A DNA stretch of 64,000 nucleotides from positions 131,658 through 195,657 of the forward strand of contig VXAY01006166.1 of NCBI GenBank assembly GCA_013399855.1, in the 5' to 3' direction. The translations under genes were made by a program, and so were the position numbers. Numbering within the stretch: position 1 is the stretch's first letter; each line of letters starts with the position of its first letter. Of the stretch, positions 1 through 12,803 are shown piece after piece. This DNA is from Oxyruncus cristatus. Its lineage: Eukaryota > Chordata > Aves > Passeriformes > Cotingidae. The notes beneath the pieces are model-generated. The model saw only the letters and a list, made by a program, of their open reading frames with translations, was not told the DNA's origin and did no database searches.

Positions 1-850
1 TCAGGCTCCATCCTCTTCATACTCTGCCTTCAGATATTTGTATGAATTGATAAGGTCTCCTCTCAGTTGTTTCTTCTTGAGGCTGAACAGGCCCAGCTGC
101 CTCAACCTTTCCTCACGTCAGAAATGCTCCAGTCCCTTAGTCGTCTTTGTAGCCTTATGCTGGACCTGCTTCAGGAGCTCCTTGTCTCTTATGTGCTGAG
201 GATCCCAGAACTGGACAGCACTCCGGATGTGCCTCACCAGGGCCAAGTAGAGGGGCCGAATCACCTCCCTCGACCTGCTGGCAGCGCTCTTCCTGATGCA
301 GCCCAGGGTCCCACTGGCCTTCTTGGCCACACAGGCACACTGCTGGCTCATGGACAGGTTGTTGTCCATGGACCCTCAGGTCCTTCTCCACAGAGTTGCT
401 TTCCAACAGGTCAACCCCCAGCCTGTGCTGGTACCTGGGGTTATTCCTCCCCAGGTGCAGGACCCTGCACTTACCTTTGTTGAACTTCAGATGGTTCTTG
501 TCTGCCTATCTCATCAACCTGTTGAGGTCCTTCGAAGGGCTGCACAGCCCTCTGGGGAATCAGCCACTCCTTACAGCCTTCTTGTCAGCAAACTTGCCAA
601 GGAGGCATCTGCCCCTTCCCGAAGTCAAACAAATCAAACTACACCAGACCCCGTGTCGACCCTTGGGGGACACCACTAGTGACAGGCCTCCAACTACACT
701 TTGTGCTGCTGATTACAATCCTCTGAGCTCTGCCATCCCTTCAGTTCTCAGTCCATCTCATCATCCGCTCATCCAGCCTGCACTACCAACTAGTGCAGCC
801 TGTGTGTCTCCTTTGGTGTTTTTTCCAGGGATCAGCTATTTGATCATTTC
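1..850 (-). repeat. CR1 LINE fragment, C-terminal ORF2 region, minus strand
   Basis: The reverse complement encodes the conserved C-terminal block of CR1 ORF2, with segments such as [14 protein letters not shown] and [18 protein letters not shown]. Frames change several times, so the copy is dead. The left boundary lies outside the window, so the CR1 3' end is not seen. On the right, recognisable CR1 fades around 700-850. Its wording is very close to the copy near 26.9-27.7 kb, so both probably belong to one subfamily. Confidence 0.85.
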
Positions 851-1228
851 CTGCTCAGCTTTTAAAATATGCCCAGATTAATGAGTGGTTCCAGTGGAAA
901 ACATTGATTTATTTTTTTTTTTAACAGGATCTGAAGCGTTTGAATTGTTTGTGTTGAAAACTTTTTGTAAAAGATAATAGATATTTAAATAAGTTTGTTA
1001 ATTGTTAGAGGTCTTGACATTTTATTAGATTAGGGATTAATTGCTTTTATTCTGAGTAACTGGCTCATCATGGTATTACTACAGGAAGATAGTGTAACTT
1101 TGTAGGTCTGAAAAAAGCTTCAACCCCCATAGCAATTATATGTTTTTATATGCTATACAAGCAAATACAAAAATATGGTCACAACTCTAATCCTCCTTTT
1201 GCTTCTTTTCTTTTCTCCCACCCCCCAG
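1..1228 (+). other. PIGG: PIGG intron (partial), with CR1 at its left end
   Basis: This is the 3' part of the intron before the first visible PIGG exon. It starts outside the window. Positions 1 to about 850 are a minus-strand CR1 fragment, listed separately. From about 850 to 1200 the sequence is AT-rich, and I see no gene or RNA in it. The intron ends in a pyrimidine tract (about 1196-1226) followed by AG at 1227-1228. Confidence 0.8.
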
Positions 1229-1446
1229 ATCCTGGATATGAACATTTTAAGATAGCAGAAAAATCCCATGGTAATTGGATCAAACTATATTTAGAGGGGA
1301 ATAATTCAGAAATACTCTTAAATCTTGGCAAAAAGGTCCTGAAGCAATACTTGGAGGCCCTCAAGACTCTGAGTTCTTCACTAAGCAAACAAGTGGCACA
1401 ATATGACATGTATTCGATGATGGTGGGGACTGTGATCATTATGGAG
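1229..1446 (+). CDS. PIGG: PIGG coding exon: end of the luminal domain and first membrane entry
   Basis: PIGG is the ER membrane enzyme that adds ethanolamine phosphate to the second mannose of GPI anchor precursors and works with the small partner PIGF. The exon is flanked by a CCCCCCAG acceptor and GAG|GTATGA at the donor. It begins inside a codon (bases 2 and 3) and ends on a codon boundary. It encodes HFKIAEKSHGNWIKLYLEG, then a helical stretch LKQYLEALKTLSSSLSKQVA, then YDMYSMMVGT leading into a hydrophobic segment. This matches the known PIGG pattern, in which the alkaline-phosphatase-like luminal domain passes into the multi-spanning C-terminal part. The catalytic metal-binding residues lie in earlier exons, outside the window. 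The donor is a plain GTATGA site. I assign the family by recognition of the protein sequence, not by a search. Confidence 0.93.
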
Positions 1447-4111
1447 GTATGAAAATAGATATTTCAGTGAAAAGGTTAAGTGTACAAAAGTAAAAGTATC
1501 TTGGTTTTGACTATTTAATGTATACTCTTACTGGTATTAAAAATTACTGAGTGTGAATTCTTAGAGTTGGCTGACATTCTGCTTGGTTGAGGTTAATACT
1601 CTTTTTAATAATCTGGCCTTTATAATGATTCAAGAGTGCTTTTGATATGAATTACTGATATTTTCATGTAACTAGTTACAGTAAATATGCAGATGTGCTA
1701 CAATTTAAATTATTCACGTATTAGTTAGCCTTCTATGTTTGAGTAGCTTTACTGCATTTAAAAAAAAAAACAAAAAAGTCTGGCGAGTAAATTCCTACCC
1801 GTTCCTCTTTATCTATGAGTGTAGCTGCTTAGAACAGGCAATACCTTATATGGACAGTTTTCACAATTCCAGGAATTGTTCTTTGTACTGATGGGTTTAG
1901 AGCCCTGAAATAAATACTTGCTGTGAGGTGCTGGGTTGCCACATTGTATCTCCTGAAGGAATAAAGATAAGATATGCCATGCTGGAATTTTAAGTGGATT
2001 TCTTCAACTGATTTTTTGGGCAAAACTCAAATGCTGGAAATAGCCTCAAAAGCCTGGAAATAGGGTAATGCTTTGAGAACCATGCTGAAGGAATGACATG
2101 CCTGGACACTGAACTTCTATGTACAGAAGTTTGCACTAACCTTTTAGATTACAAGATTGTCAACTTTTGTAAGTAAAAGCATTTTTCCCTAGGATGGAGA
2201 TACCTACTACAAGCTTAACTTAGTCCTTGAATGTGGTCCTGTACAAGATTCTGTTACTGTTCAGTGCCTGGAATAGATAACAATATGTGAGCAGCTCATT
2301 AATATTTGAGTCTTCTCTGTCCTGGCAGGGCTCTGTGCCTTGTCTCCTGTGCACTGCTCCCTGCATACAGAGTACTTCTAAAATGGCTTTGTGGTTAGAC
2401 TGCTAGGTGGGGTTTGTCCCTCTGCTGATCACCTCACAGGGATGAGTTCCACTGTGCCCTTGGGTAGATGAGATATTAGGTTCTGTGCCTGCTCTATGGA
2501 TGGAGGGTCTGGTGGTGGACAAAGTCCAGTGCAAAGCTGAAGTGCTTATATTTCTTTTTTATTCCTTTGTTCTGGAAACGTATTCATTCCAGCTGTGGAC
2601 AGCTGAAGCACTGGGTTATTTTTTACCTTCTGAAATGCTTGTAGATGCTTACTGTTTCTAGCAAACAAATCTTAGGTATTATACTCAATGGGCCTTTGTC
2701 AAAGACACATGCAGCTTACTGACCATGGAAATTTTCACATTTTCGTTGGGCAGTGCGTGCCCAGCATCACTGCAAGACTTGGTGCAAAGCTGCTGGAGTT
2801 TTTTGTTTTCTCCAATGTAATACTCAAGAAACTGCCTTGCTTCCCAAAATCTTTTTGTTTTGTTATGTATTTTCTACCTTTGCTGAATAAATAACAGTGG
2901 TGAAACTCACATGTCACTTCAAACTACACCATGCTAGAAATGCCGATTATGGGATGAAGAGGATACCTCTGGGACATGGACTGATAATACTGCATTTGCT
3001 CAAAAGACCTAAATTTAGTTTTGTAGATAAATAGTGCCTTCCTACCGTGAGTGCTGTCTTTTAATTTTAAGTGCTGTGTTGAAATGTAAGACCTAAGCCA
3101 GTTTGATGCTCTGAAACTGTGTATTTTCACAACCAAATGAAATATGGAGTTGAATATGATGAAGCAGCAGATGAGTGCAATGTGTTTGATATTTTTTGGT
3201 CTACTTTACTGTATCTCACTGTAATGTGGGAAAAATTTAGGCAGAGGTCTTCACAAGTGACAGTGAAAGATTACAGGTTGGCAGTGGTCTGTTTTTATCT
3301 TGATTTGTTTTAATCTTGCCCTAGCAGAAGCTGATTGAGGTCAGTGTAGTCCTAGCTCCATCTGTTCAGCTTGCAAAGCATTTTAGCATGTGGCTGAAGT
3401 TTCTTATTTTTTGTAAAGGTTTGTACATGAGTAGCAGAAATTTTTGTTGTATTCTTCATCTCCACTGCTGCAGTTACCTGAGAGAAAACTTGGAATTCTG
3501 CCTGATCTGTGTGCAGGTTAGAACAAAGTTAAAGTGAAACCAATAAATCAAATTAAGACGAGGAGAGGTACAAAAAATAAATACTGGGAGAATTCATAAG
3601 CTTGAAATTCAGCACACACTTGTGTCATAGTATGAGAACTTACCCTGGTTTGAGAAGCTATTTAACTCAGCAGGATCTCATATGTGTGTATCTCTCATAC
3701 AGGAGGTAAATTGCTTTTGATAGAGTGTATGTAACTTCAGGCATTTACAGGTGTTTAGGAACTATTTTGATGTTGGGAGCTAAAGCTCTTACTTTTACAG
3801 GGAATAAAGATCATACATATTATCAGTTACCACAGGTGAGGAGGCAAATGGTAATATATTAAACTTGGGAACTTGTGTGTCCAAGCCCTTAATAAATGAA
3901 AACACTGTCTTGGATTCTCCCATTTATATGGTAATGTCTTACTGGGGAAAAAAAGCCCTACATAGTTCTTCACAGGGTTTTCCTTTATGAAGCATATGTA
4001 CTAGCAGAGTGACATGGATGACAACAGTATGATTTTTTGGTGTGAATACTCACTGTATGTTTTAGCTAACTCCAATTTTTAAAGTGTTAATTCTCTATTT
4101 TTTTTTTCTAG
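1447..4111 (+). other. PIGG: PIGG intron, 2.7 kb
   Basis: This AT-rich intron has no CR1 copy or RNA gene that I can recognise. Short open frames on both strands (for example 2688-2894 and 3119-3313) show no family resemblance and no splice-site pairing, so I treat them as chance. The acceptor at 4110-4111 follows a long T tract (about 4094-4108). Confidence 0.8.
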
Positions 4112-4393
4112 GTTCTGCTGCTGCTTTTGCTCAGTGTTCCAAAAGCCCTGAGCAAGCGGGCAGAATTTGAAGTGCCCCTCTCCCCTCCGCTATTCTCTCT
4201 GCTCTTTTATTTGATGTGTCTGATGCTGTGTGCAGTTCATGTCATTGTATGCACATCAGCAGAAAGTTTATGCTATTTCTGCAGTATGTCCTGGCTAACA
4301 GCAGTTGGAGTGATGATGCTGATTTCTGCACTCATGTGCGGCATTTTGTCTGCTATTGCAAAGATCTTTGAGAATTCCCGACTTCCACTGAAG
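4112..4393 (+). CDS. PIGG: PIGG coding exon: membrane helices
   Basis: The 282 bp (94 codons) run from acceptor TTTTTCTAG to AAG|GTGAGA and are phase 0 at both ends. The product starts with a leucine-rich run (VLLLLLLSVPKAL), then a short polar loop (SKRAEFEVPLS), then three hydrophobic segments: LFSLLFYLMCLMLCAVHVIV, a Cys-rich turn CTSAESLCYFCSMSW, and VGVMMLISALMCGILSAI. The HVIVCTSAES segment is a characteristic conserved PIGG block. These helices belong to the C-terminal membrane domain in the ER. Its exact contribution to substrate binding or PIGF association cannot be read from the sequence. The exon joins in frame to its neighbours (GAG|GTT upstream, AAG|AAT downstream). Confidence 0.93.
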
Positions 4394-6472
4394 GTGAGAG
4401 CATGCATTAATTACGGTTCAGAATGTTTTGCTTTTCACGGCGTGCTTTCAGTTAAAATTTTGTTAAGTTTTCCCTCTTTGTGCCTAAAGAAATTTCTATT
4501 TCGTAATGTAATTCGAATAATTTAAAGTTGTAATTGAAATGTGGTGTTTTCACTGCGGCATGATACCAATTGCTGTAATGAAGATCACAGAAGTGCTTAT
4601 TTTGACATTACTTGAGAGTAATGTAAATATTGTAAAATATTTTGCAGTTGACTTCATGAGATCGGAAACAGTTACGCTGTGTACAAATTCTATGTTGTTA
4701 CACAGTGATGTTTCATAGTTGCAATTGAAGCAAGATATGTGATACTTTGCAACAACACGCACCAGTGATGATCTGTCCTTTCCCAAATAAAACAGACATT
4801 AATGCTCTGAGAAGAAAATACTTTGCCAGTACCCTTTCTTATTATTATTAATTTTTTTTTTTAAATAGTTTTGAAAATGCAACTGAGGGAGCTAATTTAA
4901 TCTGTGTTTTCTACTTTGAAGTTTAAGAAGTATAGTTTGTTGCAATCTTTGGAATTCTCAGAAACATTCTCAGTTGTGCAAGTAGTTACCTTCTGTGACT
5001 TATTTGATGAGTTTTATTGTTGTGTCAAATAGAATTCAGGTAATTCCAAGGAAAAAGAATTTGCCATATCTTACTTTTCTTCCATGGTGAAACTCAGTAT
5101 GCCAAGAGCTGTCAGTCGTGCCATAAGATCAGCTTCTCTTTTTATTAATGCTTGTTAGTCATATCTTTTGAAGGTTCCTGAAGTTCAGTGGCTTTAGTGC
5201 TCATAGTACCCCATTCAACAGTGCAGCCTCTGTGCAATACAGGCCTTGGTCAGTCTGTGTTTCTTAGAATCACTTGGGGTTTTAGCACCAATTTTTAAAG
5301 TGTGTGACAAAGTATAGCAAGTACGTTGCTTTAACGATACAACGACATACTGCTTCAAGATAAAAAGCAAACTTTCTGACTTAGAGAAACATTTAGTAAC
5401 AGCTCTATTTTTTACAATTCAGAAAATTCACTACTCCTGCGCAAAGAGTAGTTTTGCACTCCGTGCAGATATATACTGTAATTCCTGAGCTTAGTTATAA
5501 ATTTGAATTCTTTTAAGTAAGAATGCTAATATTTATTATTAAAACTATACCTGTTTATAATTTCTCTAATTTCTCAGTTTGTGTTATTCTTTCTTGGAAA
5601 TAGTGCTTTTCTGAGAGAACCCTTGCACTAAAAACAATGCCCTTTTTCTCCCGAAAATAGGTTTTTTTGTTTCTTTTTTTTCCCTTTCAGTTTTCTTTAG
5701 TGTGCAATTCACTTCAGTATATTGAAAGTGATGAAAAAGAGAGGTGTTGATAGAACTTGTTGTATCATTCTTAATATTTATATCCATCATTCACACAAGG
5801 CTTAGATGTGTCCGATCATTTAGGTAGACTGAAATAGATTAAGAGGTCAGCTACAAGTATCTGCTTTATGAAATCAGAGAAAGAAGTTTTATCTCGGGCA
5901 TAGCTGCTAACAGAATAGTCTTTATAAGTGTAAATCACAGTCTGGTTTTGGTACTGAAGATTTTGTGTCAAAGTAGTAGAAATGTTTTGCTGCCAAAGCT
6001 AGTGATGCTTGTGTGGGTCTTCTTTTAGAGTCAAATGAAAGGTGAGGGTAAAAATTGATCAACACGAAGGGAGAAATCTTCTGAATGAGATGTCTAGTTT
6101 TACAGTTTGTTATCACAGTATGTAGGGGCGTGCTGGTTTTTAAATGGACTCTGTTCACTTTTGCCATTTCTGATTTGTTCTGCGTAGGGTTCTTATTAGC
6201 TTCCTGTATTTTATTGTAAGCGAGGTAGAAATTATTCTTAGAGAATGAAAAATAATATGACCTTGGAATAATTCATGCTTCAATGTATTCTGTAGAAACC
6301 TAACATTTAATTGCTGTTTTCCATCTTGGTACCAATTTTTGTAATTTTAGTAGACAGTAGGAATCTAAATATGATGAATTTCTAGACCTGCATAAAATTT
6401 ACAGACATTCCACTTCATCGAGACCCGTGACAACAGGTGATAGGTTTCTTCTCCAGGTGGATAGTCTCAAAG

Positions 6473-6670
6473 AATTACAGAATCATAGAATGGTCTGGGT
6501 TGGAAGGGACCTGAAAGATCACCCAGTTCCAAACCCTTTCTCTGGTCAGGGATATCTTTCACTGGACCAGCTTGCTCAGAGCTCCTCCAGCCTGGCACTG
6601 AACACCTCCAAGGGTAGGGCATCCACAGCTTCTCTGGGCAACCTGTTCCAGTGCCTCATCACCCTCACTT
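6473..6670 (-). repeat. CR1 LINE 3' end, minus strand
   Basis: The left edge reads ATTACAGAATCATAGAATGG followed by TTGGAAGGGACCTGAAAGAT. This is the reverse complement of the canonical CR1 3' terminus. It extends about 200 bp through the CCAGCCTGGCACTGAACACC and GGGCATCCACAGCTTCTCTG segments, then stops abruptly, as expected for 5' truncation during target-primed reverse transcription. No coding potential remains. Confidence 0.93.
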
Positions 6671-9600
6671 GAAGAAGATCAACTGCTTCAAGTTGATAAT
6701 AACAAATTAGGACATTTTCAGCAATGCTTTCCAGATTCGTGTGTGTTTGTTTCTTCAAGTCTGGGGCAGATAGAAATAAAAAATACTCGATTCTCCATCC
6801 TGGGTCTGTCTGTGATCATATTCCTACTTGAGATATATCTGACAATGAGGGAAGCTTAAGTATGTCTTATAAAGTGTAGGTAATAATAATTCTGATTTGG
6901 ACAGACATGGCTTTGTATTGAGACCTGTAGAAATACATTTTTGTCCTCCTATCTTCAGTCCGATTCCATAGGTGACTGGGTTGCTGGATGTGTATCTCAT
7001 CAGTCATGTAGACTTCATTCCAGTCATGGATAAAAGCAGTGACCTGGTTTTGATTAACATTTTTACCAGTCTCAGGGCTATTGTAGAAGATATTGTGGGG
7101 TTTTTTAGGGTCACTGCTCATACAAATGTGGAGCGTGGAGAAGGTAAAAGGAGCAGCGTATAGTCTGGTGCTGCTTGCAGTGTGGATATGTCCCAAACCT
7201 TCACCTTCATCTTTCATCCCCCTTTCCAAAAGAATGCCTAGACTTTGGGGGAGAAACTAGTTGTCTTTCTATGCTGTGTGTTGATCCTGAAGGACCTTCT
7301 TGTGAGTTAGGAGTACCACTTGTGCTAAAGTAACTCTGAATCAAAGTGTGTGTGACCTGCGCATCTCCGCCGTGCGAGTCTGTGGATGGGGCCCACTTTT
7401 GAAAGAGCTCTGAAGCCCTGATCTTCTGATGGCAGGAGTAGAATCCTGAATCATGGTCTTGCCAGTTAAAAAAAGCTAGAAAGCCTTTTCCAAGCTCAAG
7501 CTGTACGATAAAATGTAGGTATTTTAGAAGTAATTAAGATAAGCTCTCCTGTTAATGGCTTCAGAGCTTTTTTCCTTCAAATTGTTTCCGTTCACATCTA
7601 AAGATTTCTCTGAAGTGCTTCTCATTTGTAATGCTTTTTTTTTCCCACTGTGGCTGAATATAGAAACTGATTACCAAGTTCATGAATTTTCTGAAGACCA
7701 GTGCAGGCAGTGTTAACATCTGCTTCCTGACTGTTATTTATAGATTCTGATTGCTATGTTTCTAGCAGCACCAGTCCCTTCTTTTAATGATACTTAAGGC
7801 TTTAAATAGTTCTGCAGCCTTTTATGAGTTCCAGAAAATCATCAAAAATTTTAACTTTTTGTTCATAGCCTCACTGTAATTGCTTGGTAGTTGACATAAG
7901 TATGGTATTTACTACTACTAGTTGTGTTTTTTTTCTCCCTGTTTCTGATAGAAATAAAAACTAAGTTTTTTTGAAACTAGAACACAAAAGTTAAAGCTTG
8001 CCAAATACAGTTTTGAGAATTTTCATTATGCAGAATTATAGTGGTTTTTTATTGAATAAACAAATTATTCCTCTTTCAGTTTATTTTGAAGTACGCTGTT
8101 CATCTTACAGTATTTTTGGGTTTCCTCGCCTATGTGATATTCTTAGTTAATTGAACAGTGATGCATTTTTATGCAGTTACACCTGAAATTTTGTTGACAT
8201 TTTTGACTTGGGGGGATTAAAGGGGTGATTGGGTGGTGTCTTTACCAGATAGCTTTCAAAAGTGATCCTGAACTGCTATGAAAATGTAGGAGCAAGTGTC
8301 ATCTGTAGTATTTTGCCATGGGAAAGTTACCATCCTAGGGAATCAAGACTGGGTTCAGGGAGCTCAAGTATCAGAAGGGAACAAAATGATAAGTGTTTTA
8401 AGTTGTCAGTGATGGTGAGCATGAAAAATAAATGTTTCTTATCTGAAAAGTGATTGCAAAATTCCACTGGCATCAACTGTGGATGGTTAACAACACAGAA
8501 ACCAGGTAACTGGAATTGGACACAGAAGACAAACTACAGGAGGTTTTATTTCAAAGTGAAGAATTTTCGAAATTTACTGGTCAGAGGTTCACATACTTTA
8601 CCATTTTTGTGTACTGGCATTTCTGCAAGCTGCCAAGATACGTTCAAAAAGAGGGCAAGAGATCAGTTTTGGTATTAATTACTAATGCTGGTACATCAAC
8701 TGTTAAAGCTGCCTTGGCTTGGGAGATGATAAGCTTAGATTTGAAACCTGGGACTTAAAAATTTCTTAACAAAAGATTCTGCATTAAGTTTGTGTGCCAA
8801 GATATCAGAATCATACAGGTCTTCCAGTATCTGGAGTGTCTGCTGAGTTCCTGAGGGTTAGACATGTTCAGCAGCTAGAAAGACAGAGCTGTGAATAGCA
8901 GAGTAAGACCTTTATTTCCATGCCTTTAAACCACATCTAAGAACTAAGTACAATCCAGGTAATCTAAAGTCAGACTGTATATGACACCGGACTCAGGACA
9001 TTCCTAGTAAAGCACAGTTCATATGTGAGGGGTTGCCAGTAAATTTAGAAAACCTCAATGGAGATATTTTCAGAATTTCTTAGATTATCACGGCTTGGGA
9101 GATTATAATTTGCAACTTAATTTTTGATTTTGCGTAGTGACTTAACTCTGATCTGAGATGTGGTTTATGAATAAATGTCATTGGATTTTAATCCTTTGAT
9201 GTAAATGTAAGAGTAATTTTTTCTCTTTTCACTGGAGTTGTGAGAGACAAGCAGGCAAGAAATACAGATTTTGACTGTGGGACATTTCAAACCAATGCCA
9301 TCATTTTCATGAGAGTTTTATATATTCCTCATTGATAAAGCATCACTTCTTCAGTTTTCATATCAGTTGCTGACAGCAACCAGATACAAGAGACCAACCA
9401 TTCCATAGATTTTCTGTTATGTCTTATAAAGAAGATGAATTATATCAAAGACTTTTTCATTGTCATTTATTGAGGATCTCAGATTCCTCTGTCTCTGCAA
9501 GCAGATGATACTTACATGCTCATTATTTAGTTAGCCAAGATCTTTAAGGTCAGCATGATGAAATTATTGGAATTTAAACTTTCTGTAGTTCAGTCATGTA

Positions 9601-10649
9601 CTGTTCTTGTCTCAGCTTTGTGAATTTCATGCTCTTTGGTCTTTGCACAGAATACCTTGTCCTTTTATTCCAAATACCAGCTTATGGTATTTGCTTTTCA
9701 GAATAGAGTACTAAACAAACTGGAGTGGTCTTTCGAGCACCAAAGAAATTTCAAATACTAGTAAATTTAGATTGGCCCTGGGCATTTTTTTCAGTTTATT
9801 AACATTTTTTCCCCCATTATGTTGTGTGTAACCTCTTGGGGACTTTTTTCGTTGTGGGTGTTGTTATTTTTTTTCTTTTTTTTTAAAGTGAAATTACTCT
9901 GCTGTAATGTATTCTTTAACAACAAAGGAAATGAAAGGGCTGTGAATGGGTGATAACTGTAACTATACCTCCTGCGTTCTTTCACATACATCTCATAAAA
10001 TTTTGATTTTTCAAAGGTTGTTTTCCCCAAACCAGGATTCCAGAGAGGGTTAACTAGGTTCTTGCATCAAGTGTGTTTGTTGTCTTCTCCACATTAAGTG
10101 GTCCTGCTTATTAAACAAAAGTACATATGCTACTGTCAGTAAGTCATAAACATGAGTGAGACTTGCATCTCAGATGCTCAGAGATATTTTTTTTTTTTGC
10201 ACCTGCTTTCTTGTTACCTGCTCCAAGATCAGTGAGTTTCGATATTCTAACCTATGATTGAAACAGTTCAGGAACTGTAGTACACTGTGCATTTTTTAAT
10301 GAGAGTATTTTCTCTGTGAATTTCATCTCTGTGAATATTCACCATGTTTTTTTTGAAGTTTTTTCGTAGGTCAAATGTAGGAGGACGATGTCGTTGAAAT
10401 ATGCGGTTAAAGAAATGAACGTGACAGAAGGTTCAGAGATCTTTGTTCTTAAGTAAAAATGGCATGCAGTAGTTTCGATTGGGCTTTTAAATTGTTACCA
10501 GGTGCTTAAAATACCAGTTTAAGAAGTAGTTTGTGATATTTTCTAATAGAGCAAAAATGGAGAAAATAAAATGGTAATGGATGATTTTGACTGTGTTTTT
10601 CTCAAAATACTTCACAAGTATGTAACCCTGTTTGTTAAGGTGTTTTAGG

Positions 10650-11450
10650 AAGCTCCTGCTGGCTTTGGTGTCCTCCAAGGCTGGAGTGTTTGTCTTGCCT
10701 TGCTGTTGGAGCCCAGCTGTCCCTACCTTTGGCTCTGACTTTGAGAGGAGATTAAAGAGGCAGAGTGTCTCCAGTCAGTGGCCCTGTGACCTCTCACACA
10801 TAGGTGTGTTCTCTTGTGCCCTCCAGTTACTGATGAAAGCCTGCAAGCTTGGTGATCCAGGGTCACTTTCCTGTTGCTGACACCCTGACCTGTCTTGTCT
10901 GTACTCTGATCTCTCCAGCTGCTGGCACCTAGGGCTCACAGTCCTGATGGCCAGTGGTCCCCATTCCAGTCACTCTGGCACATGGACCACCATGTGCTGC
11001 AGTCACTGGAACTACAGATGTGTGGGTCCAACAACCCGTGATCCTGCTCCAGCTGCTGGCATTTGCTCTTATTTGCTCTGGGCTCAAGTTGCTGACATGC
11101 AGGCTTGTTCCCAGCTATTTGCAGTGGCACCTTGCAGCACCCATAGGTGGGACAGGAGCAGAGTTGCACAGTGAGGTAGGAGAGGATTTAATAAGACAGG
11201 ATAGACAACAGTGACCAGGCACAGGGCTCAGTCAGAAAAGTGCACTGACTGGCTTCTGCTTGTATGTAACTGGCTCCTTTACCCTTTCTCCTCTCACTTT
11301 GCTCTCTGCTTCCATCCTATTCCCCCATCACCCCCTCTTCCCCACTTTTGACTCCTTCCTGAAGCATTGTTTAAGGAGTTGGTCAGATGTCAGATATCCA
11401 TAATAGCCGTGGTCTGTCACTCACCCCTTATCTGTTATAAAGTCCAGACT
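10650..11450 (-). mobile_element. Probable endogenous retrovirus LTR fragment, minus strand
   Basis: Read on the minus strand, the block has a TATA-like TTTATAA near 11435-11443. A polypurine-rich middle follows, then an ATTAAA polyadenylation-type hexamer near 11187-11192, and then a CTCACTGTGCAACTCTGCTCC stretch that resembles the end of R and the start of U5. The order fits U3-R-U5. The part left of about 11050 contains partly repeated wording (CCAGCTGCTGGCA twice, at about 10917 and 11049) and could be U5 or leader sequence. I see no gag, pol or env frame and no clear TG...CA ends, so this would be a decayed solo LTR or fragment. Another unknown interspersed repeat is possible. Confidence 0.4.
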
Positions 11451-12345
11451 GATGCTCTTCAGAGCTATGCCTGTGATTTCCTAATGGCCCGGTCAGTTAA
11501 TGGCTGAAGAGTTCTGGTCATCTTTATGGTCTCTCTTAGGGCTTACTTATCACGTTTGTGTCTCTGTGTGGTCTTTTTATGTCTTTCCCTGTGTGCTGAA
11601 TGGTTCTTTACATGCTGACATCAATGAACTGAGTGCTCTCAACTTCCACGTGCCCTTACGCTCTCCTTTTGGCCCTATCATCGAGGGTAGTGATGATGAG
11701 GCAATTCCAATTATCTCCTGAGAACAGGAAATCAAACTAATAGAGGCATTAGACAAAAAATATTGTGGTTTTAGATGAGCATAGTGTGTGAAGCAAATAA
11801 TAGATGAGTAAGGTTTAAAGTAGATTTTATGATGAGAGACATATTTTAAGCTAAGCAAGGTTAAGGTGTGCCATCGGACAGTAAATTTTGTTAATTTGAG
11901 TAGTGAAGGTTGTCACTGCATTGAGTTGAGGATATCACAGGTTTAAACTATTAGAAAATTATCTATTATTTGTCTCTCAAGTTTGGTTTCTGCAGGATTT
12001 CTGCTTTTACTTCTACGAATGTGCAACAGGGAGTGAAGTTGTTTAGAACCTTCTGTCACAGGATGGCAGGAAATCTGTGCAGTTATGATGATTATTCGTA
12101 GAGAAGTTTTATCCCTTAAACAGAATGCAATTATAAAAATTATTACTATGTTGTAATACTAGCTAAATATGCTACATTGAGACAATTCTTATGTAAGTTT
12201 TTGAGATTTGTTAAGAAAGAAATAACTTGTCTCATGATTTATTTTGTTTTCTTAGAGGAAACTGCTGTAAGCACACTGTGAATACTTACACAAGAGAAAT
12301 TTTTATACCCTTTCACCACTCTTGTGTTCTTTCTTTTGTTTGCAG

Positions 12346-12803
12346 AATCCAGTTGTGTCCGGTTCTAGTTGGTCAGAAATAGATGTGCTGATTCTGGCTG
12401 GAACGATTGGCCATGTTTTGAGTTTGGGGGCAAGCAGTTTCATAGAAGAGGAACATCAAACTTGGTATTTCCTTGTCAATACGCTTTGTTTGGTGCTGTG
12501 TCAGGAGCTTTGTAGAAATAATTTTCTTCTAAAAGAATGTGACCCTCAGCATAGCACCAATGTGAAGCAAAATTTTGATACTCTCGGGGAAACCTCTGAG
12601 TGCAAGAATATAGACATTCCAGCAGCAGGTAGTTCAAAATCGGACAAGGCCACGTCTTCATCTGAATTCATGAAGGGATCATATAAGTGGATAAGCTTAG
12701 CAACTCCATGGGTCATCCTTGTTTGCTGTCGGCTGCTTCGATCCTTGAATCAGACGGGCGTCCAGTGGGCTCATCGGCCAGACTTCGGACACTGGTTGAC
12801 AAG
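12346..12803 (+). CDS. PIGG: PIGG coding exon: membrane segments with a variable polar loop
   Basis: The 458 bp exon has acceptor TTTGTTTGCAG and donor AAG|GTGGGT. It starts in phase 0 and ends after two bases of a codon (AG|C = Ser in the joined message). It begins with NPVVSGSSWSEIDVLILAGT, then the strongly conserved HVLSLGASSFIEEEHQTWYF and a hydrophobic NTLCLVLCQEL. A hydrophilic Ser/Lys/Asp-rich stretch of about 55 residues follows (NNFLLKECDPQHS to SSEF), in the place where PIGG orthologues diverge most. The exon closes with WISLATPWVILVCCRLLRSL and the invariant-looking NQTGVQWAHRPDFGHWLT. The EEEHQTWYF and NQTG..WAHRPD blocks are the best evidence for PIGG. No frameshift or stop is present. 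Confidence 0.95.

Larger units (their letters stand above)
4394..12345 (+). other. PIGG: PIGG intron, 8.0 kb, with CR1 and LTR-like fragments
   Basis: This intron carries a short CR1 3' end at 6473-6670 and an LTR-like block at about 10650-11450, both minus strand and listed separately. The rest (about 4394-6470, 6670-10650 and 11450-12345) is AT-rich single-copy-looking sequence. It has short T and A runs and unconvincing small open frames. I see no tRNA, snRNA or protein gene in it. Confidence 0.75.
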
